64,000 bases of DNA, from positions 186,001 to 250,000 of the forward strand of contig NZ_LGCL01000016.1 in NCBI RefSeq assembly GCF_001306115.1. Direction: 5' to 3'. Source of the DNA: Ornatilinea apprima. GTDB lineage: Bacteria > Chloroflexota > Anaerolineae > Anaerolineales > Anaerolineaceae. The stretch's first letter is position 1. The number at the start of each line of letters is the position of its first letter. This document shows positions 34,007 through 43,435 of this stretch, piece by piece. A program made the translations under genes and the position numbers. The notes under the pieces are model-generated. The model saw only the letters and a list, made by a program, of their open reading frames with translations, was not told where the DNA came from and searched no databases.

Positions 34007-35491
34007 ATGACATCTTTGCCAAAACCCATTAATTGCGTAGCTTTTGATTGCGGTAATTCTTCCTTTCGTACTGTTCTGGGTACCTTTGATGGTGTCCGCA
34101 CGAATATGGAAGTGATTTTGCAGGTCCCTCATAACACGATCGAGATCAATGGTCTGTACTACTGGGATATTCTGCATGTTTATGAAGGATTGAAGCAAGG
34201 ACTGAAAGAAGCCTTTGTCAGAGCAGGGCATATTGATTCCATTGGAATTTGTACCTGGGGGGTTGATTTCGGATTTCTGGATGAAAATGGGTATCTGCTT
34301 GCGAATCCGCTGTGTTACCGGAATTCCATTGGCGAGGAACAGCTTTCGGGTCTTTCCGCAGAAGAAAAGCGTTGGGTATTTGATCAAACCGGCATTCAGA
34401 ATAACCGGATCAATTCTCTATACCAGTTGACCGGAATCAAGCGGATCATGCCTGACCTTTTTGGCATTGCCAGGCATTTGTTGATGGTTCCAGACCTGCT
34501 CAGCTACTTCTTTACGGGTGAAAAATTCACAGAGTTTTCCATCGCGAGCACAACGCAGTTATTCGATATGAGAAATAAGCAGTATGCTGAGGACGTACTA
34601 GATCGTTTTGGTATTCCAAAGAAGATGTGCAAACCCCTCAAACAACATGGAGAGGTGATCGGGATGCTGAAGCAGTCCATTGCGGACGAGTTGCGTATTC
34701 CGGTTTGCCCGGTGATCTGCGTGCCCTCACATGATACCGCTTGCGCGGTGGCGGCTGTTCCTGCGCAGGAAGAAGATTTTCTCTTCATCAGCTCAGGAAC
34801 CTGGTCATTGATTGGCACCGAACTGCAAGCGCCGGAGATCACACAGGAAGTGTACGAACGTGATTTTGCCAATGAAGGCGGCGTATTCAACACCATCACG
34901 CTCCTGAAAAATTCGGCGGGAATGCATATTTTGCAGTGTATTCGCAGAGATCTTGAATCGGGGGGCGAGAAATATACCTGGGATGAGATCGTAGGATTGG
35001 CGCGAAGTTATCAAGGAGAGCCAGGCCTGTTTGATCCGAACTCTTATGAGCTTTTTAACCCGAAAAATATGATCGCTGCCATTCGCGAGTTAATGAAAGA
35101 CGATAACGCTCCAATTGAAAAAGTGCTTTCATCCACCTACGCCTCGCTTGCCTACACTTACCGGAGAACGATTGAACAAATCCAGGAAGTCACGGGCAAG
35201 GACTATTCTTCCATTTATATCGTTGGCGGTGGATCACAGAACGCCTATTTGAACCAATTGACCGCTGACCTGACCGGAAAGAAAGTTTTTTCTGGCCCCA
35301 AAGAGGCTACCTCGTTAGGCAATATTGGTGTTCAATTGGTTTCGCACATTCCTGGTTTTGGATTAGCCGAAATTCGTGAAATGGTCAGAAATTCTGAGTC
35401 AATCTCGTCTTTTTATCCTGATCCTGATCGAGACAGTCACTTGATTGACGCCCGATACAAGGATTTTTACGAAAATAAATTACAGGTTTGA
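34007..35491 (+). CDS. FGGY-family carbohydrate kinase, rhamnulokinase-like
   Basis: 494 residues with two FGGY domains: an N-terminal VAFDCGNSSFRTVLG phosphate loop, IGICTWGVDFGFLDENG as in RhaB, a substrate/ATP hinge FISSGTWSLIGTE and a C-terminal IVGGGSQNAYLNQLTAD adenosine motif. It should phosphorylate a ketose, probably at C1, for the adducin-type aldolase. Similarity to rhamnulokinase is clear, but L-fuculokinase-like or LsrK-like roles cannot be excluded. About 20 bases after the activase, with AGAGGA upstream. Confidence 0.87.
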   Translation: MTSLPKPINCVAFDCGNSSFRTVLGTFDGVRTNMEVILQVPHNTIEINGLYYWDILHVYEGLKQGLKEAFVRAGHIDSIGICTWGVDFGFLDENGYLLANPLCYRNSIGEEQLSGLSAEEKRWVFDQTGIQNNRINSLYQLTGIKRIMPDLFGIARHLLMVPDLLSYFFTGEKFTEFSIASTTQLFDMRNKQYAEDVLDRFGIPKKMCKPLKQHGEVIGMLKQSIADELRIPVCPVICVPSHDTACAVAAVPAQEEDFLFISSGTWSLIGTELQAPEITQEVYERDFANEGGVFNTITLLKNSAGMHILQCIRRDLESGGEKYTWDEIVGLARSYQGEPGLFDPNSYELFNPKNMIAAIRELMKDDNAPIEKVLSSTYASLAYTYRRTIEQIQEVTGKDYSSIYIVGGGSQNAYLNQLTADLTGKKVFSGPKEATSLGNIGVQLVSHIPGFGLAEIREMVRNSESISSFYPDPDRDSHLIDARYKDFYENKLQV

Positions 35492-35553
35492 GCTGACCTC
35501 ACCACCAGTTTTTCCTCTTACATTACACAAAAACTGATTATTGGAGAAGTTAT

Positions 35554-37056
35554 ATGACCGATTGCTTGTTAGAGATGCGAAATATATCCAAAGAGTTTTC
35601 TGGTGTATGGGTTCTTCAAGATGTGAACTTGTCATTAAACAAAGGAGAAGTTCATGTTTTGCTTGGCGAAAATGGAGCGGGCAAATCGACCTTAATCAAA
35701 ATCTTATCAGGCGCATACACGAAAACGAGCGGAGAGATTCTGATTAATGGAGAAAAAGTTGACATAAAAAATCCTTCCGATGCATTTGGTTACAAGATCG
35801 GTGTGATTTACCAGGAATTCAACCTGAATCCATTTATGTCCATTTATGAGAACCTTTTTCTTGGCAAAGAATACACCAATGCGCTTGGAGTCATTGATAA
35901 AAATCGCTGCATAAAAGAAGCCAAGCGTGCACTCGAACGAGTGGGATTAGATGTCTCCCCCAGGACGCTGGTAAAAGACCTCTCTGTTGCGCAAATGCAG
36001 TTGGTCGAAATTGCCAAAGCGATCATGTCTCAGGTCCAAATTCTGGTTTTTGACGAACCGACAGCTACCCTAACGGAGAGAGAGATTGAAAAACTCTTTC
36101 AAATCATTTGTGAATTGCGTACCAATGGGGTAGGTATCATCTATATCTCTCATCGTATGAAGGAATTGAAACAAATTGGCGACCGTTGCACAGTGCTGAG
36201 AGATGGGAACTACATCGCTACCGTTAAGCTTTCCGAAGTTGAGGATTGTGACTTGGTTCGGATGATGGTTGGACGAACGGTTGAATTTGAGAAGAGAACG
36301 GAATCGTTTATTGATAAGAATGAGGATGTGCTCTCAGTTGAAGATTTAAGTTGTCGAAATTTGATAGAGGGTATTTCCTTCACGCTCAAGAAAGGGGAAA
36401 TCCTCGGTGTTGCCGGCCTGGTGGGCTCAGGGCGAACTGAGATGGCGAAGTGCATCATTGGAGAGTATAAACCCACGAGGGGAACTATCACGATCAAGGG
36501 GAAACAGGTCAAAATCAAAGAGCCTTGTGATGCGATCAGTCATGGAATCGTTTATCTTAGCGAAGACAGGAAGAATGAAGGCCTGATTGTAAAACATGAT
36601 GTCAAAACAAACGCCACGCTTGCCGGCCTGGATAAACTCATTAAGGGAGGGTTGATCAATACTGAGAAAGAGGAAGATTGCGCAAATGACCTGGTAAAGC
36701 AATTCAATATCAAAACCAATGGCATCAAAATGTTGATTAAGCACCTTAGCGGTGGAAACCAACAAAAGGTTGTGATCGCGAAATGGGTGAACTCGGGCGC
36801 GGATATCTACATTTTTGATGAGCCAACACGTGGGATTGATGTTGGCGCTCGACAGGAAATTTATTCAATTATGGAAGACCTTGCTAGAGCGGGTGCTTCG
36901 ATCATCATGATCAGTTCAGACCTGGTCGAAATTATCAAGATGTCGGATCGGGTGATTGTTATGCACCAGGGAAAAGTTGGGGGGATTCTTGAAAACGATG
37001 TTAATCTTTGCCAGGAAACAATCTTGAATTACGCTATTGGGAGACAATGCAAATGA
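35554..37056 (+). CDS. rbsA: Sugar ABC transporter ATPase, RbsA type
   Basis: 500 residues with two ABC domains. First: Walker A GENGAGKST, signature LSVAQMQLVEIAKA, Walker B VFDEPTA. Second: degenerate Walker A GLVGSGRTEM, signature LSGGNQQKVVIAKW, FDEPTRGIDVGA. This is the CUT2-class double ATPase for monosaccharides such as ribose, xylose or galactose. It energises uptake with the RbsC permease (overlapping) and the doubled binding protein. Confidence 0.95.
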   Translation: MTDCLLEMRNISKEFSGVWVLQDVNLSLNKGEVHVLLGENGAGKSTLIKILSGAYTKTSGEILINGEKVDIKNPSDAFGYKIGVIYQEFNLNPFMSIYENLFLGKEYTNALGVIDKNRCIKEAKRALERVGLDVSPRTLVKDLSVAQMQLVEIAKAIMSQVQILVFDEPTATLTEREIEKLFQIICELRTNGVGIIYISHRMKELKQIGDRCTVLRDGNYIATVKLSEVEDCDLVRMMVGRTVEFEKRTESFIDKNEDVLSVEDLSCRNLIEGISFTLKKGEILGVAGLVGSGRTEMAKCIIGEYKPTRGTITIKGKQVKIKEPCDAISHGIVYLSEDRKNEGLIVKHDVKTNATLAGLDKLIKGGLINTEKEEDCANDLVKQFNIKTNGIKMLIKHLSGGNQQKVVIAKWVNSGADIYIFDEPTRGIDVGARQEIYSIMEDLARAGASIIMISSDLVEIIKMSDRVIVMHQGKVGGILENDVNLCQETILNYAIGRQCK

Positions 37057-38009
37057 ATCCATCCAAATCAACACAGAATATCTTTGAAGTGCTCAAGTCG
37101 TATAGTCTTTACCTGGCGTTCTTGATCATCTTCATTGCTTTTTCATTATTGAATGAAAACTTCCTCAGCATCAATAATGTTCTAAATATTATCGTTCAAT
37201 CCGCGATTATCGCGATCATTGCCGTTGGTCAGACGATGGTTATCCTTACTTCGGGCATTGATCTGAGTGTTGGTTCCATTGTCGGCGCGGTAGGGATTGG
37301 AATCGGCCTCCTGATGGTTGCGGGTGTTTCCATCCCTGTGGCTGTTGTGTTGGGTGTGATTATGGGTATCGTTTTTGGCCTGATCAATGGCGTCATCATC
37401 AGCTATGGACGGGTACCCGCATTCATCACGACACTCGGTATGATGGGAATTGCGCGCGGGTTCGGTCTGGCGTTGAATGAAGGTAAACCCGTCGCGGGAT
37501 TGCCCCAAAGTTTTGAGAAAATCGCCTCCACAAGCGTCGCCGGCATTCCAAGCTTTGTGTTTTACACACTGATCATCTATGTGATTATGTTCTTTATCCT
37601 GGAACGGACGAAATTTGGGCGGCACATTTACGCCATTGGCGGAAACAGAGACGCGGCTCGACTTTCGGGTGTGAAGGTGAAAGTTGTTGAAATGATCGTT
37701 TACCTGTTCTCGGGTTTGTTTTCTGGCCTTGGCGCAGTCTTACTCACGGCGCGCTTAAATTACGCCACGCCCGTAGCGGGTACTGGATACGAGTTGGATA
37801 CAATCGCTGCTGTAGTGATTGGTGGAACCGCGCTCTCTGGCGGGCAAGGAAAGATCATTGGAACCCTGGTTGGAGCGCTCATGTTGGGTATTCTCAGGAA
37901 CGGGTTAACGATTCTCAATGTTTCTTCTTTCTTCCAACAAATCATCATTGGAGCAGTGATCATTATCGCGGTATTCATGGACAAAATTAACGAAAAGAAG
38001 AACAATTAG
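37053..38009 (+). CDS. rbsC: Sugar ABC transporter permease, RbsC type
   Basis: About 318 residues, eight to ten membrane helices, with CUT2 permease signatures AIIAVGQTMVILTSGIDLSVG, YGRVPAFITTLGM, IGGNRDAARLSGVKV and IAAVVIGGTALSGGQG. The frame is open from 37008 inside rbsA; the ATG at 37053 overlaps the rbsA stop as ATGA and has GGAG nine bases before, so it is preferred over 37047. Last gene of the sugar cluster. Confidence 0.94.
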   Translation: MNPSKSTQNIFEVLKSYSLYLAFLIIFIAFSLLNENFLSINNVLNIIVQSAIIAIIAVGQTMVILTSGIDLSVGSIVGAVGIGIGLLMVAGVSIPVAVVLGVIMGIVFGLINGVIISYGRVPAFITTLGMMGIARGFGLALNEGKPVAGLPQSFEKIASTSVAGIPSFVFYTLIIYVIMFFILERTKFGRHIYAIGGNRDAARLSGVKVKVVEMIVYLFSGLFSGLGAVLLTARLNYATPVAGTGYELDTIAAVVIGGTALSGGQGKIIGTLVGALMLGILRNGLTILNVSSFFQQIIIGAVIIIAVFMDKINEKKNN

Positions 38010-38059
38010 GTAGCAACAATTTCCAATCAATAAAGCTGGCCTGAATAGTATTTTTACAG

Positions 38060-38114
38060 CGGCTGGAGCAAGGGAGTCCTGAAGTGAGAAATGGAATCCT
38101 AATTGCTCCAGCCG
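38060..38114 (+). terminator. Stem-loop after rbsC, probable terminator
   Basis: Twelve-base arms CGGCTGGAGCAA (38060-38071) and TTGCTCCAGCCG (38103-38114) are exact complements with a 31-base loop. Only TTT follows, so termination may be weak. The rest of 38010-38315 holds no gene that I can support. Confidence 0.55.
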
Positions 38115-38315
38115 TTTGACCATCCGATTAGCCGTTTGTGAGCAACAATTGTGAAGGTCTGCTATTATCTATCCATGAGGCTCTGGCATCCAATTCCAAT
38201 CACCTTCTCTTCTTGTTTACAACCCTGCCTTTCAGCGCTTTTTCATCCTTTGGTAGAAAGCACAGATTATGAAGTCTCTCCGTGAAGAGAAGAGCAGACC
38301 ATTTGAAAAAACAAG

Positions 38316-38555
38316 TTAACGGTCTTCTGGGTTGACTATCCATCGAACGGACAACAAGGTCAGGTTCAGGCTTTGAATCCTGCCCAGAACGCCATAAAGA
38401 GATGCCTGGTCTGGCAAGGTGCCCCGCAGCAGCGTTTTTTTGATGTTGTTTTCCGCCTGTGTAGCAATCTCCAGGCCGGAGAACCATTCCGCCCAGCATG
38501 GGTCAATCGGTTCCAGGATTTCAATCTCATAATACTTTGGGTTAACCGTATTCAT
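38316..38555 (-). CDS. Conserved small protein of unknown function
   Basis: 79 residues. The ATG at 38555 begins four bases after the stop of the oxidoreductase gene. The composition (YEIEILEPIDPCWAEWFSGL then LRGTLPDQASLYGVLGRIQSL and LTLLSV) matches a small-protein type I recognise from Chloroflexi and Actinobacteria, with the hallmark D-Q-A-x-L-x-G-x-L-x-R-I. No function is known to me. Likely co-transcribed with the oxidoreductase. Confidence 0.75.
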   Translation of the reverse strand: MNTVNPKYYEIEILEPIDPCWAEWFSGLEIATQAENNIKKTLLRGTLPDQASLYGVLGRIQSLNLTLLSVRWIVNPEDR

Positions 38556-38559
38556 TGTT

Positions 38560-40047
38560 TTACCCGGTTGTTTCAAAGCGCATTTTGAATTTTTTGCAAA
38601 GGGATCGAATCAGATTCCGGGATGTGATGGCAACTGAATTGATTCCCATCATGCCGTTGGACCACTGCCCGGTCATGGAAAAGCGTTTAAGCCCTGGCAG
38701 GTTGGGCGAAATGCCCTTCATCAGAATACGGCCAAATTGTCCCTCCGGATACCAGGCTTGCAGACCGTGATAGCTGGCCGTATACCGTTCAGAGGTAATC
38801 GGCGTGGCAACATCAACTACCTCAATATCCTGGCGAATATCCGGGAAGCGCTGTAACAGCAGATCAATGAAGGCGTCTGCCACTTTCTGTTTTTCCTGCT
38901 GATAGGCTTCACTGCCGTATCCCAGCGCATTCCAATATGAATAGGGCGAGGTTGAAAGCAGCCGGATGACGGATTTTCCCTGGGGGGCAATGGACGGGTC
39001 GTAATTATAAATTTCAATTTCCAGGTCTTTGACCTCATGCCCGGCGATGGATACCGGCTGCTCGAGGTGATAAAAGATCGCGCGCGGAAGGCCGGATAGG
39101 TTCCGGTTGATCCCCAGGCTGACTTGCAAGTTCATGGAATTTTCGTCTGGCGCGCAGGTGTAGTAGTGCCGCAGAAACTTGTTCGTGTACTTGCCTTCCA
39201 GCAGCTTGAAAATGGTTGTGTGCCCATCTCCGGCGGAGATGACCCAATCAGCGCGCTGCTGCTGCCCGTCTTCCAGCTCCACGCCGCAGGCCTGATCATT
39301 TTCCACCAGGACCTTGCGAACGCGGGAATGGTAATGCAGCTGCCCGCCCAACCGGGTGAAGCGCCGGGCAATGCTCTGCGCGAAGGCCAGCGAACCGCCT
39401 GCCGGCCAGCCCATTTCTTTTTTATGCTGGGCGGCCAGAAATCCCATCTGGACAAGGGCGGGGCAGCCCGCAAAGTTGTATTGAATTTTCGGAAAGGCCT
39501 CGCGCAAGAAGGGATTCTTGAATTTGCGGGCTACCTGTTCCAGGCTTTGCCTGCCCCAGCGGAATAAAAATGGCAGGTGTGGAAACCACTGGAGGAAATC
39601 GGCTGGGGTGGCTTCTTGCAGAGCGTAAAAGTCGTGGGCCAGAAAGTATCGCGCGGCTGCGCAGTATTCTTTAATCACCCCCGCGTCTTCCGGCGCGATG
39701 GATTTGAGATGGGCTTCAAAGCGGTCAATGTTGGCATAGACGGTCAGGTGGTGCCCATGAGAGTCTTCCACCTGGGTTATGACATCGTGATAATGAATGT
39801 TCTCAAGCCGGTCCGGGCATAATTCCTGCCAGAGGTGATTCAAGGGCGAGTTGCTACCGGCCCCAGCCAGGTCGTGAATACAGCCGTCGAAAAGATATCC
39901 CTTGCGTTTCCACGAGGTACAGAATCCGCCGGGGATGGTATGCTGCTCAAAAATGTGGGTTTCAAAACCGCTCATCTGGGCGTACACGCCTGCCGCCAGT
40001 CCGCCGATGCCAGCGCCGATGATGACCAAAACTGGTTGTTGTGCCAT
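38560..40047 (-). CDS. FAD-dependent oxidoreductase, phytoene desaturase/CrtI-like family
   Basis: 495 residues from the ATG at 40047 (GAGG six bases upstream); the longer frame to 40293 has a non-protein-like extension. N-terminal dinucleotide-binding motif VIIGAGIGGLAAGVYAQMSG, followed by GGFCTSWKRKGYLFDGC, and a C-terminal FAD-contact region LPGLKRFSMTGQWSNGMMG. It belongs to the amine-oxidase/carotenoid-desaturase-like superfamily, whose members desaturate or isomerise lipids and carotenoids. There are no carotenoid genes nearby. Downstream it is coupled to a small conserved protein, upstream to a four-helix membrane protein. Confidence 0.82.
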   Translation of the reverse strand: MAQQPVLVIIGAGIGGLAAGVYAQMSGFETHIFEQHTIPGGFCTSWKRKGYLFDGCIHDLAGAGSNSPLNHLWQELCPDRLENIHYHDVITQVEDSHGHHLTVYANIDRFEAHLKSIAPEDAGVIKEYCAAARYFLAHDFYALQEATPADFLQWFPHLPFLFRWGRQSLEQVARKFKNPFLREAFPKIQYNFAGCPALVQMGFLAAQHKKEMGWPAGGSLAFAQSIARRFTRLGGQLHYHSRVRKVLVENDQACGVELEDGQQQRADWVISAGDGHTTIFKLLEGKYTNKFLRHYYTCAPDENSMNLQVSLGINRNLSGLPRAIFYHLEQPVSIAGHEVKDLEIEIYNYDPSIAPQGKSVIRLLSTSPYSYWNALGYGSEAYQQEKQKVADAFIDLLLQRFPDIRQDIEVVDVATPITSERYTASYHGLQAWYPEGQFGRILMKGISPNLPGLKRFSMTGQWSNGMMGINSVAITSRNLIRSLCKKFKMRFETTG

Positions 40048-40061
40048 GGTTTCCTCAAAGC

Positions 40062-40460
40062 CTACAGAAAGTGGAAGAAGTAACTCAGGGTGCCGATGAT
40101 GAATTTGACCAAAATCAGCAGCGAAGCAGCCGAGACGGCATCCTTTTGAGTGGCGATGAGAGGCAGATGCCAGCCTGCCAGGCCACCAATCAAGACAACC
40201 AGCAACCCGGCGCCAAGCAGGTAGCCGGCAATCGCGAAGGGCGAAGCCCATTTGCCGCTGGCACCCACCTGGCCAATCCCGCCCAGAGCGCACATCGTCA
40301 TTCCAATGATCAGGATGGCGATCAGCGCGGCGCGTGGAGAGTTAATCAGCGGCAGGCTGCGGTTGTTGAGATTAGCATAAGCGATGACGGCGATCAGCAG
40401 ACCAAGAATGATGGGCAGGATCAAACCGTTAAAGAGGGGGGCTTGAACAGAGGTTTTCAT
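40062..40460 (-). CDS. Four-helix membrane protein of unknown function
   Basis: 132 residues with four hydrophobic helices (about 12-30, 43-63, 73-97, 108-130) and short loops. No family recognised. It ends 14 bases before the oxidoreductase start and is probably in the same operon. It could be a membrane partner of that enzyme; this is inferred from context only. Confidence 0.65.
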   Translation of the reverse strand: MKTSVQAPLFNGLILPIILGLLIAVIAYANLNNRSLPLINSPRAALIAILIIGMTMCALGGIGQVGASGKWASPFAIAGYLLGAGLLVVLIGGLAGWHLPLIATQKDAVSAASLLILVKFIIGTLSYFFHFL

Positions 40461-40580
40461 TTGTTAGACTCACTTTCTTTTATTCAAAGCGTTCGGTATC
40501 ACAGCATGAATATACCCCTTGGGCGGGTTGTGAGTCAGTGTCCGCAAGGCGTATTGAGGGGCGTATTTTTTTTGGTGGGA

Positions 40581-43292
40581 TTAGAAGAGTTGGAGTTCGC
40601 GGGCGCGGTTGATGGCCTGCACGCGGCCTTTGGCATCCAGCTTGGAATAAGCGTTTTGCAGATGCTTTTTGACCGTGCGAATGGAAATGAAGAGCTGATT
40701 GGCGATTTCCTGGTTGGAAAGCCCTTCAGCGGTCAGGCGCAACACTTCGATCTCACGGGGGGTGAGCGGTTCGACCAGGGAAGCGGTTAGGCTGGTTTCA
40801 ATTTTTGTGGGGGGCGCTGGAGAGGCGGGTTGACCGCTTTGAATGAATTCCAACAGGCTGCGCGCATAGGCGGCTAAAGAGTGACTTTCGGTTTGTTGAC
40901 GCAGGCGGTGCTGAAGCTCGACCAGGCGATTGGCGACTGCCTCACCGGCTTCCGCAAATAACACGACATATCCTTCGGGCTGCGCCAGCTGCAGGGCAGC
41001 TTCCAGCGAGGCCAGCGCCTGGTCTTCGGGCTGGCAGGCGGTTAGCAACGTAAGGGCTTCGATTCGGTGACCGCTGCGACCAGCGGCCTGTGCGTGCGCC
41101 GCGACCCTGGTGAGAATCTCAACGGCTTCCTTTTTACGTTCCAGGGCGATTAAGGCTCTGACTTGGGATAGCCGCCGGCTTTCAAAGCGAAAGGAATCGT
41201 CCCCTTCTTCACATTGGTTGAGATACTGTTGGAGGGCAGGGGTGTTGCCTTGTGCGCACCATAATCTCACCAGAACGGATTGGTAATAAGCCATAAATTC
41301 CGGGTGAATTTGGATGGTGAGAGTCATCTGTTTGGCCTGCTCCAGGCAGGCTGCGCATTCCTCCCAATTGGAGCGGTTCAAATGGATATGCGCCAGGGTT
41401 ACCAGCCCGATAAACACGCCCTGGGGAACCGGCCAGTTGCGGTGCAGCGCCAGGCCTTCGTTAACCAGTTTTTCTGCCAGATCATACTGGCCCCAACTGC
41501 GCAGAATCCCAGCTCGCAAGATGAGCAAATTACCCGCCACGTAATAACGGCGAATATCGCGCTCGCGGACATACGCTTCGTATTGAGCGCAAAGGTCGTG
41601 AGCGGCGCGCAGTTTCCCCTCCACCACCCAGACGCGCGCCCAGCGCGAGGCGGCGATGGGAATGGCGTTGGTGCCGTTGTTGGCGATATCTCTGTCGATG
41701 GCATCTCGAAAGAAGTCCACGGCCTGCTTGAATTCGCCTTCCATGAAGAAAATGCTGCCAATTACCACCGCGATGCTGTTGCGCATGCCCACGTTTTCTT
41801 CCGGCACGGAGAGGATCGCGTTTTTGAAGGTTGGGTCCACTTGGACGTGCTGGTTGTCCATGTCGTCCAGGTAGGCCCACAAGACGCGGGAAAAGGCCAG
41901 CATTCCTCTTTCCTCAGGCGCCAGCCGGGCGGATTCTTTCTGTTGGAGGGAAGCAAGCGAGGCATCTGTCATGTCAAGCATGCGCCGGGTGAGGTCAAGC
42001 TGGCCGGTGATGACACCAATCCAGGCATTTTGCAAGCACAGACCGGGGCGGCGCGACAGCAATTCATCGGGCAGCTGTTTAACAGCCATGAAAAAGGTCA
42101 AGTCAGTTACGCGCCAATGCGTGACCACATATTTCTCAATCAGGTCGGCGGCGTATTCAAAATCGTGGGCGGCCAGGGCGTGGTCGAGGGCCAACTTCGA
42201 TTCTTGGTGATCATCGTACCAGGCTGAAGCACGCCGGTTCAATTCTGTCCAGACTTGCGGTGCTTGAAATTTGAGCCTTGCGACCAGTAAATCCGAAAAA
42301 AGGTGATGATAGCGGTACCACTGCCGGGTTTCATCCAGGGGGATGATGAACAGGTTGGTTCTTTCAATCTTCTCCAACATCGCCTGGCAGCCGGCGGCAG
42401 AGAACTGCTCTTCTTGTAAGAGGGCGGCGCAAAGGTCTGCGTTGAATTGGCGCAGGACGGAGGTGTGGGAGAGAAATTTTTGAGTGGACTCGCTTTGTTT
42501 CGCCAGCACTTCTTCTATCAGATAATCCAGGATGAAGCGGTGCGTGCCCGAAAAGTCGCGGAAGAATTGCTCGCGGTCACGGCTGGTTTGCAGTGCCAGG
42601 GCAGCCATTTGCAAACCGGCGATCCAACCTTCCGTTCTTTTTTCCAGGATGGTTAGCTCTTTGGTAGAAAGCGATAAGCTCATGACCTGGTTGAAGAAAT
42701 CCACAATTTCCTGAGTGCTAAATTGCAAATCCGCCTGGCGAATTTCGATCAACTGGCCACTGGCGCGCAAGCGGGCTAACGGGAAGGGCGGATCCTGGCG
42801 GCTGATGATTACGATGCGCGCATTGGCCGGGAACGATTGGATCCAATGCCGCAACACCTCGTGAATCGATTTCTCATGAATGAGGTGATAATCATCCAAC
42901 ACCAGTATAAAAGGCTGGGCGAAGCATCCACAATCCTTAAGGACATCCAACGCCAGTTCATTAACCGGTATGTTTGGCAGTTCAAGCAATTCACGGGTGG
43001 CTTGATCGATGGAGATGCCAATCCTTTCCAGCGCGGCAATAAGATAGGCAAAGAATTGAACGATCTGATTGTCTCGTTCATCCAATGAGATCCAGGCGGT
43101 ATTGCATTTTTGAGCATGAATCCAACTGGCGATCAGGCTTGTTTTTCCATACCCAGCCGGGGCAGAAACCACAACAACCCTGCCATCGGGCTGGTTTAAC
43201 TGCCGCAAAAGATCCGTCAGCCGCGGCCGGAGCACGTGGTTTGCCGGGTACGCCGGGATGAAAAGCTTGGTGGAAAGGATATCTGGGCGCAT
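40581..43292 (-). CDS. MalT-like LuxR-family ATP-dependent transcriptional activator
   Basis: About 903 residues from the ATG at 43292; the in-frame stretch upstream to 43400 is not protein-like. It opens MRPDILSTKLFIPAYPANHV, a STAND-type P-loop follows (VVSAPAGYGKTSLIASW) with a Walker-B-like FILVLDDYHLI, then a winged helix and TPR-like repeats (about 430-780), and a C-terminal LuxR helix-turn-helix (LTPREIEVLRLTAEGLSNQEIANQLF). MalT-like proteins switch on by binding ATP and a small ligand. Monocistronic. No Shine-Dalgarno is visible. Target genes unknown; the adjacent oxidoreductase set is a candidate. Confidence 0.9.
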   Translation of the reverse strand: MRPDILSTKLFIPAYPANHVLRPRLTDLLRQLNQPDGRVVVVSAPAGYGKTSLIASWIHAQKCNTAWISLDERDNQIVQFFAYLIAALERIGISIDQATRELLELPNIPVNELALDVLKDCGCFAQPFILVLDDYHLIHEKSIHEVLRHWIQSFPANARIVIISRQDPPFPLARLRASGQLIEIRQADLQFSTQEIVDFFNQVMSLSLSTKELTILEKRTEGWIAGLQMAALALQTSRDREQFFRDFSGTHRFILDYLIEEVLAKQSESTQKFLSHTSVLRQFNADLCAALLQEEQFSAAGCQAMLEKIERTNLFIIPLDETRQWYRYHHLFSDLLVARLKFQAPQVWTELNRRASAWYDDHQESKLALDHALAAHDFEYAADLIEKYVVTHWRVTDLTFFMAVKQLPDELLSRRPGLCLQNAWIGVITGQLDLTRRMLDMTDASLASLQQKESARLAPEERGMLAFSRVLWAYLDDMDNQHVQVDPTFKNAILSVPEENVGMRNSIAVVIGSIFFMEGEFKQAVDFFRDAIDRDIANNGTNAIPIAASRWARVWVVEGKLRAAHDLCAQYEAYVRERDIRRYYVAGNLLILRAGILRSWGQYDLAEKLVNEGLALHRNWPVPQGVFIGLVTLAHIHLNRSNWEECAACLEQAKQMTLTIQIHPEFMAYYQSVLVRLWCAQGNTPALQQYLNQCEEGDDSFRFESRRLSQVRALIALERKKEAVEILTRVAAHAQAAGRSGHRIEALTLLTACQPEDQALASLEAALQLAQPEGYVVLFAEAGEAVANRLVELQHRLRQQTESHSLAAYARSLLEFIQSGQPASPAPPTKIETSLTASLVEPLTPREIEVLRLTAEGLSNQEIANQLFISIRTVKKHLQNAYSKLDAKGRVQAINRARELQLF

Positions 43293-43385
43293 ATTGTTAT
43301 AAGAATAGCATGAATCCGGGCGGCTGGCATGTTTTTTTCTGGCTGATGAGGAACAGTGTTTTTCCGCCTGCCAGCAGGAAGCGAA

Positions 43386-43424
43386 AAACCGGCTCTCCAT
43401 TCAATTTTTCAGAAGAACCGGTTT
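43386..43424 (-). terminator. Terminator of metAY
   Basis: Arms at 43386-43396 and 43414-43424 pair over 11 bases with one G-U pair; on the minus strand the second arm runs into a T-run. Directly downstream of metY. Confidence 0.7.
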
Positions 43425-43435
43425 CCTTTGATTGG

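Noticed and set aside
24510-38009. Autoinducer-2 (lsr) operon
   Set aside because: Only LsrF is convincingly matched; LsrG, LsrK, LsrR and LsrB counterparts are not recognisable, and the kinase is closer to rhamnulokinase.
41280-42227. 315-residue plus-strand open frame across the MalT-like gene
   Set aside because: Shadow frame; the opposite strand encodes TPR-like repeats of the regulator.
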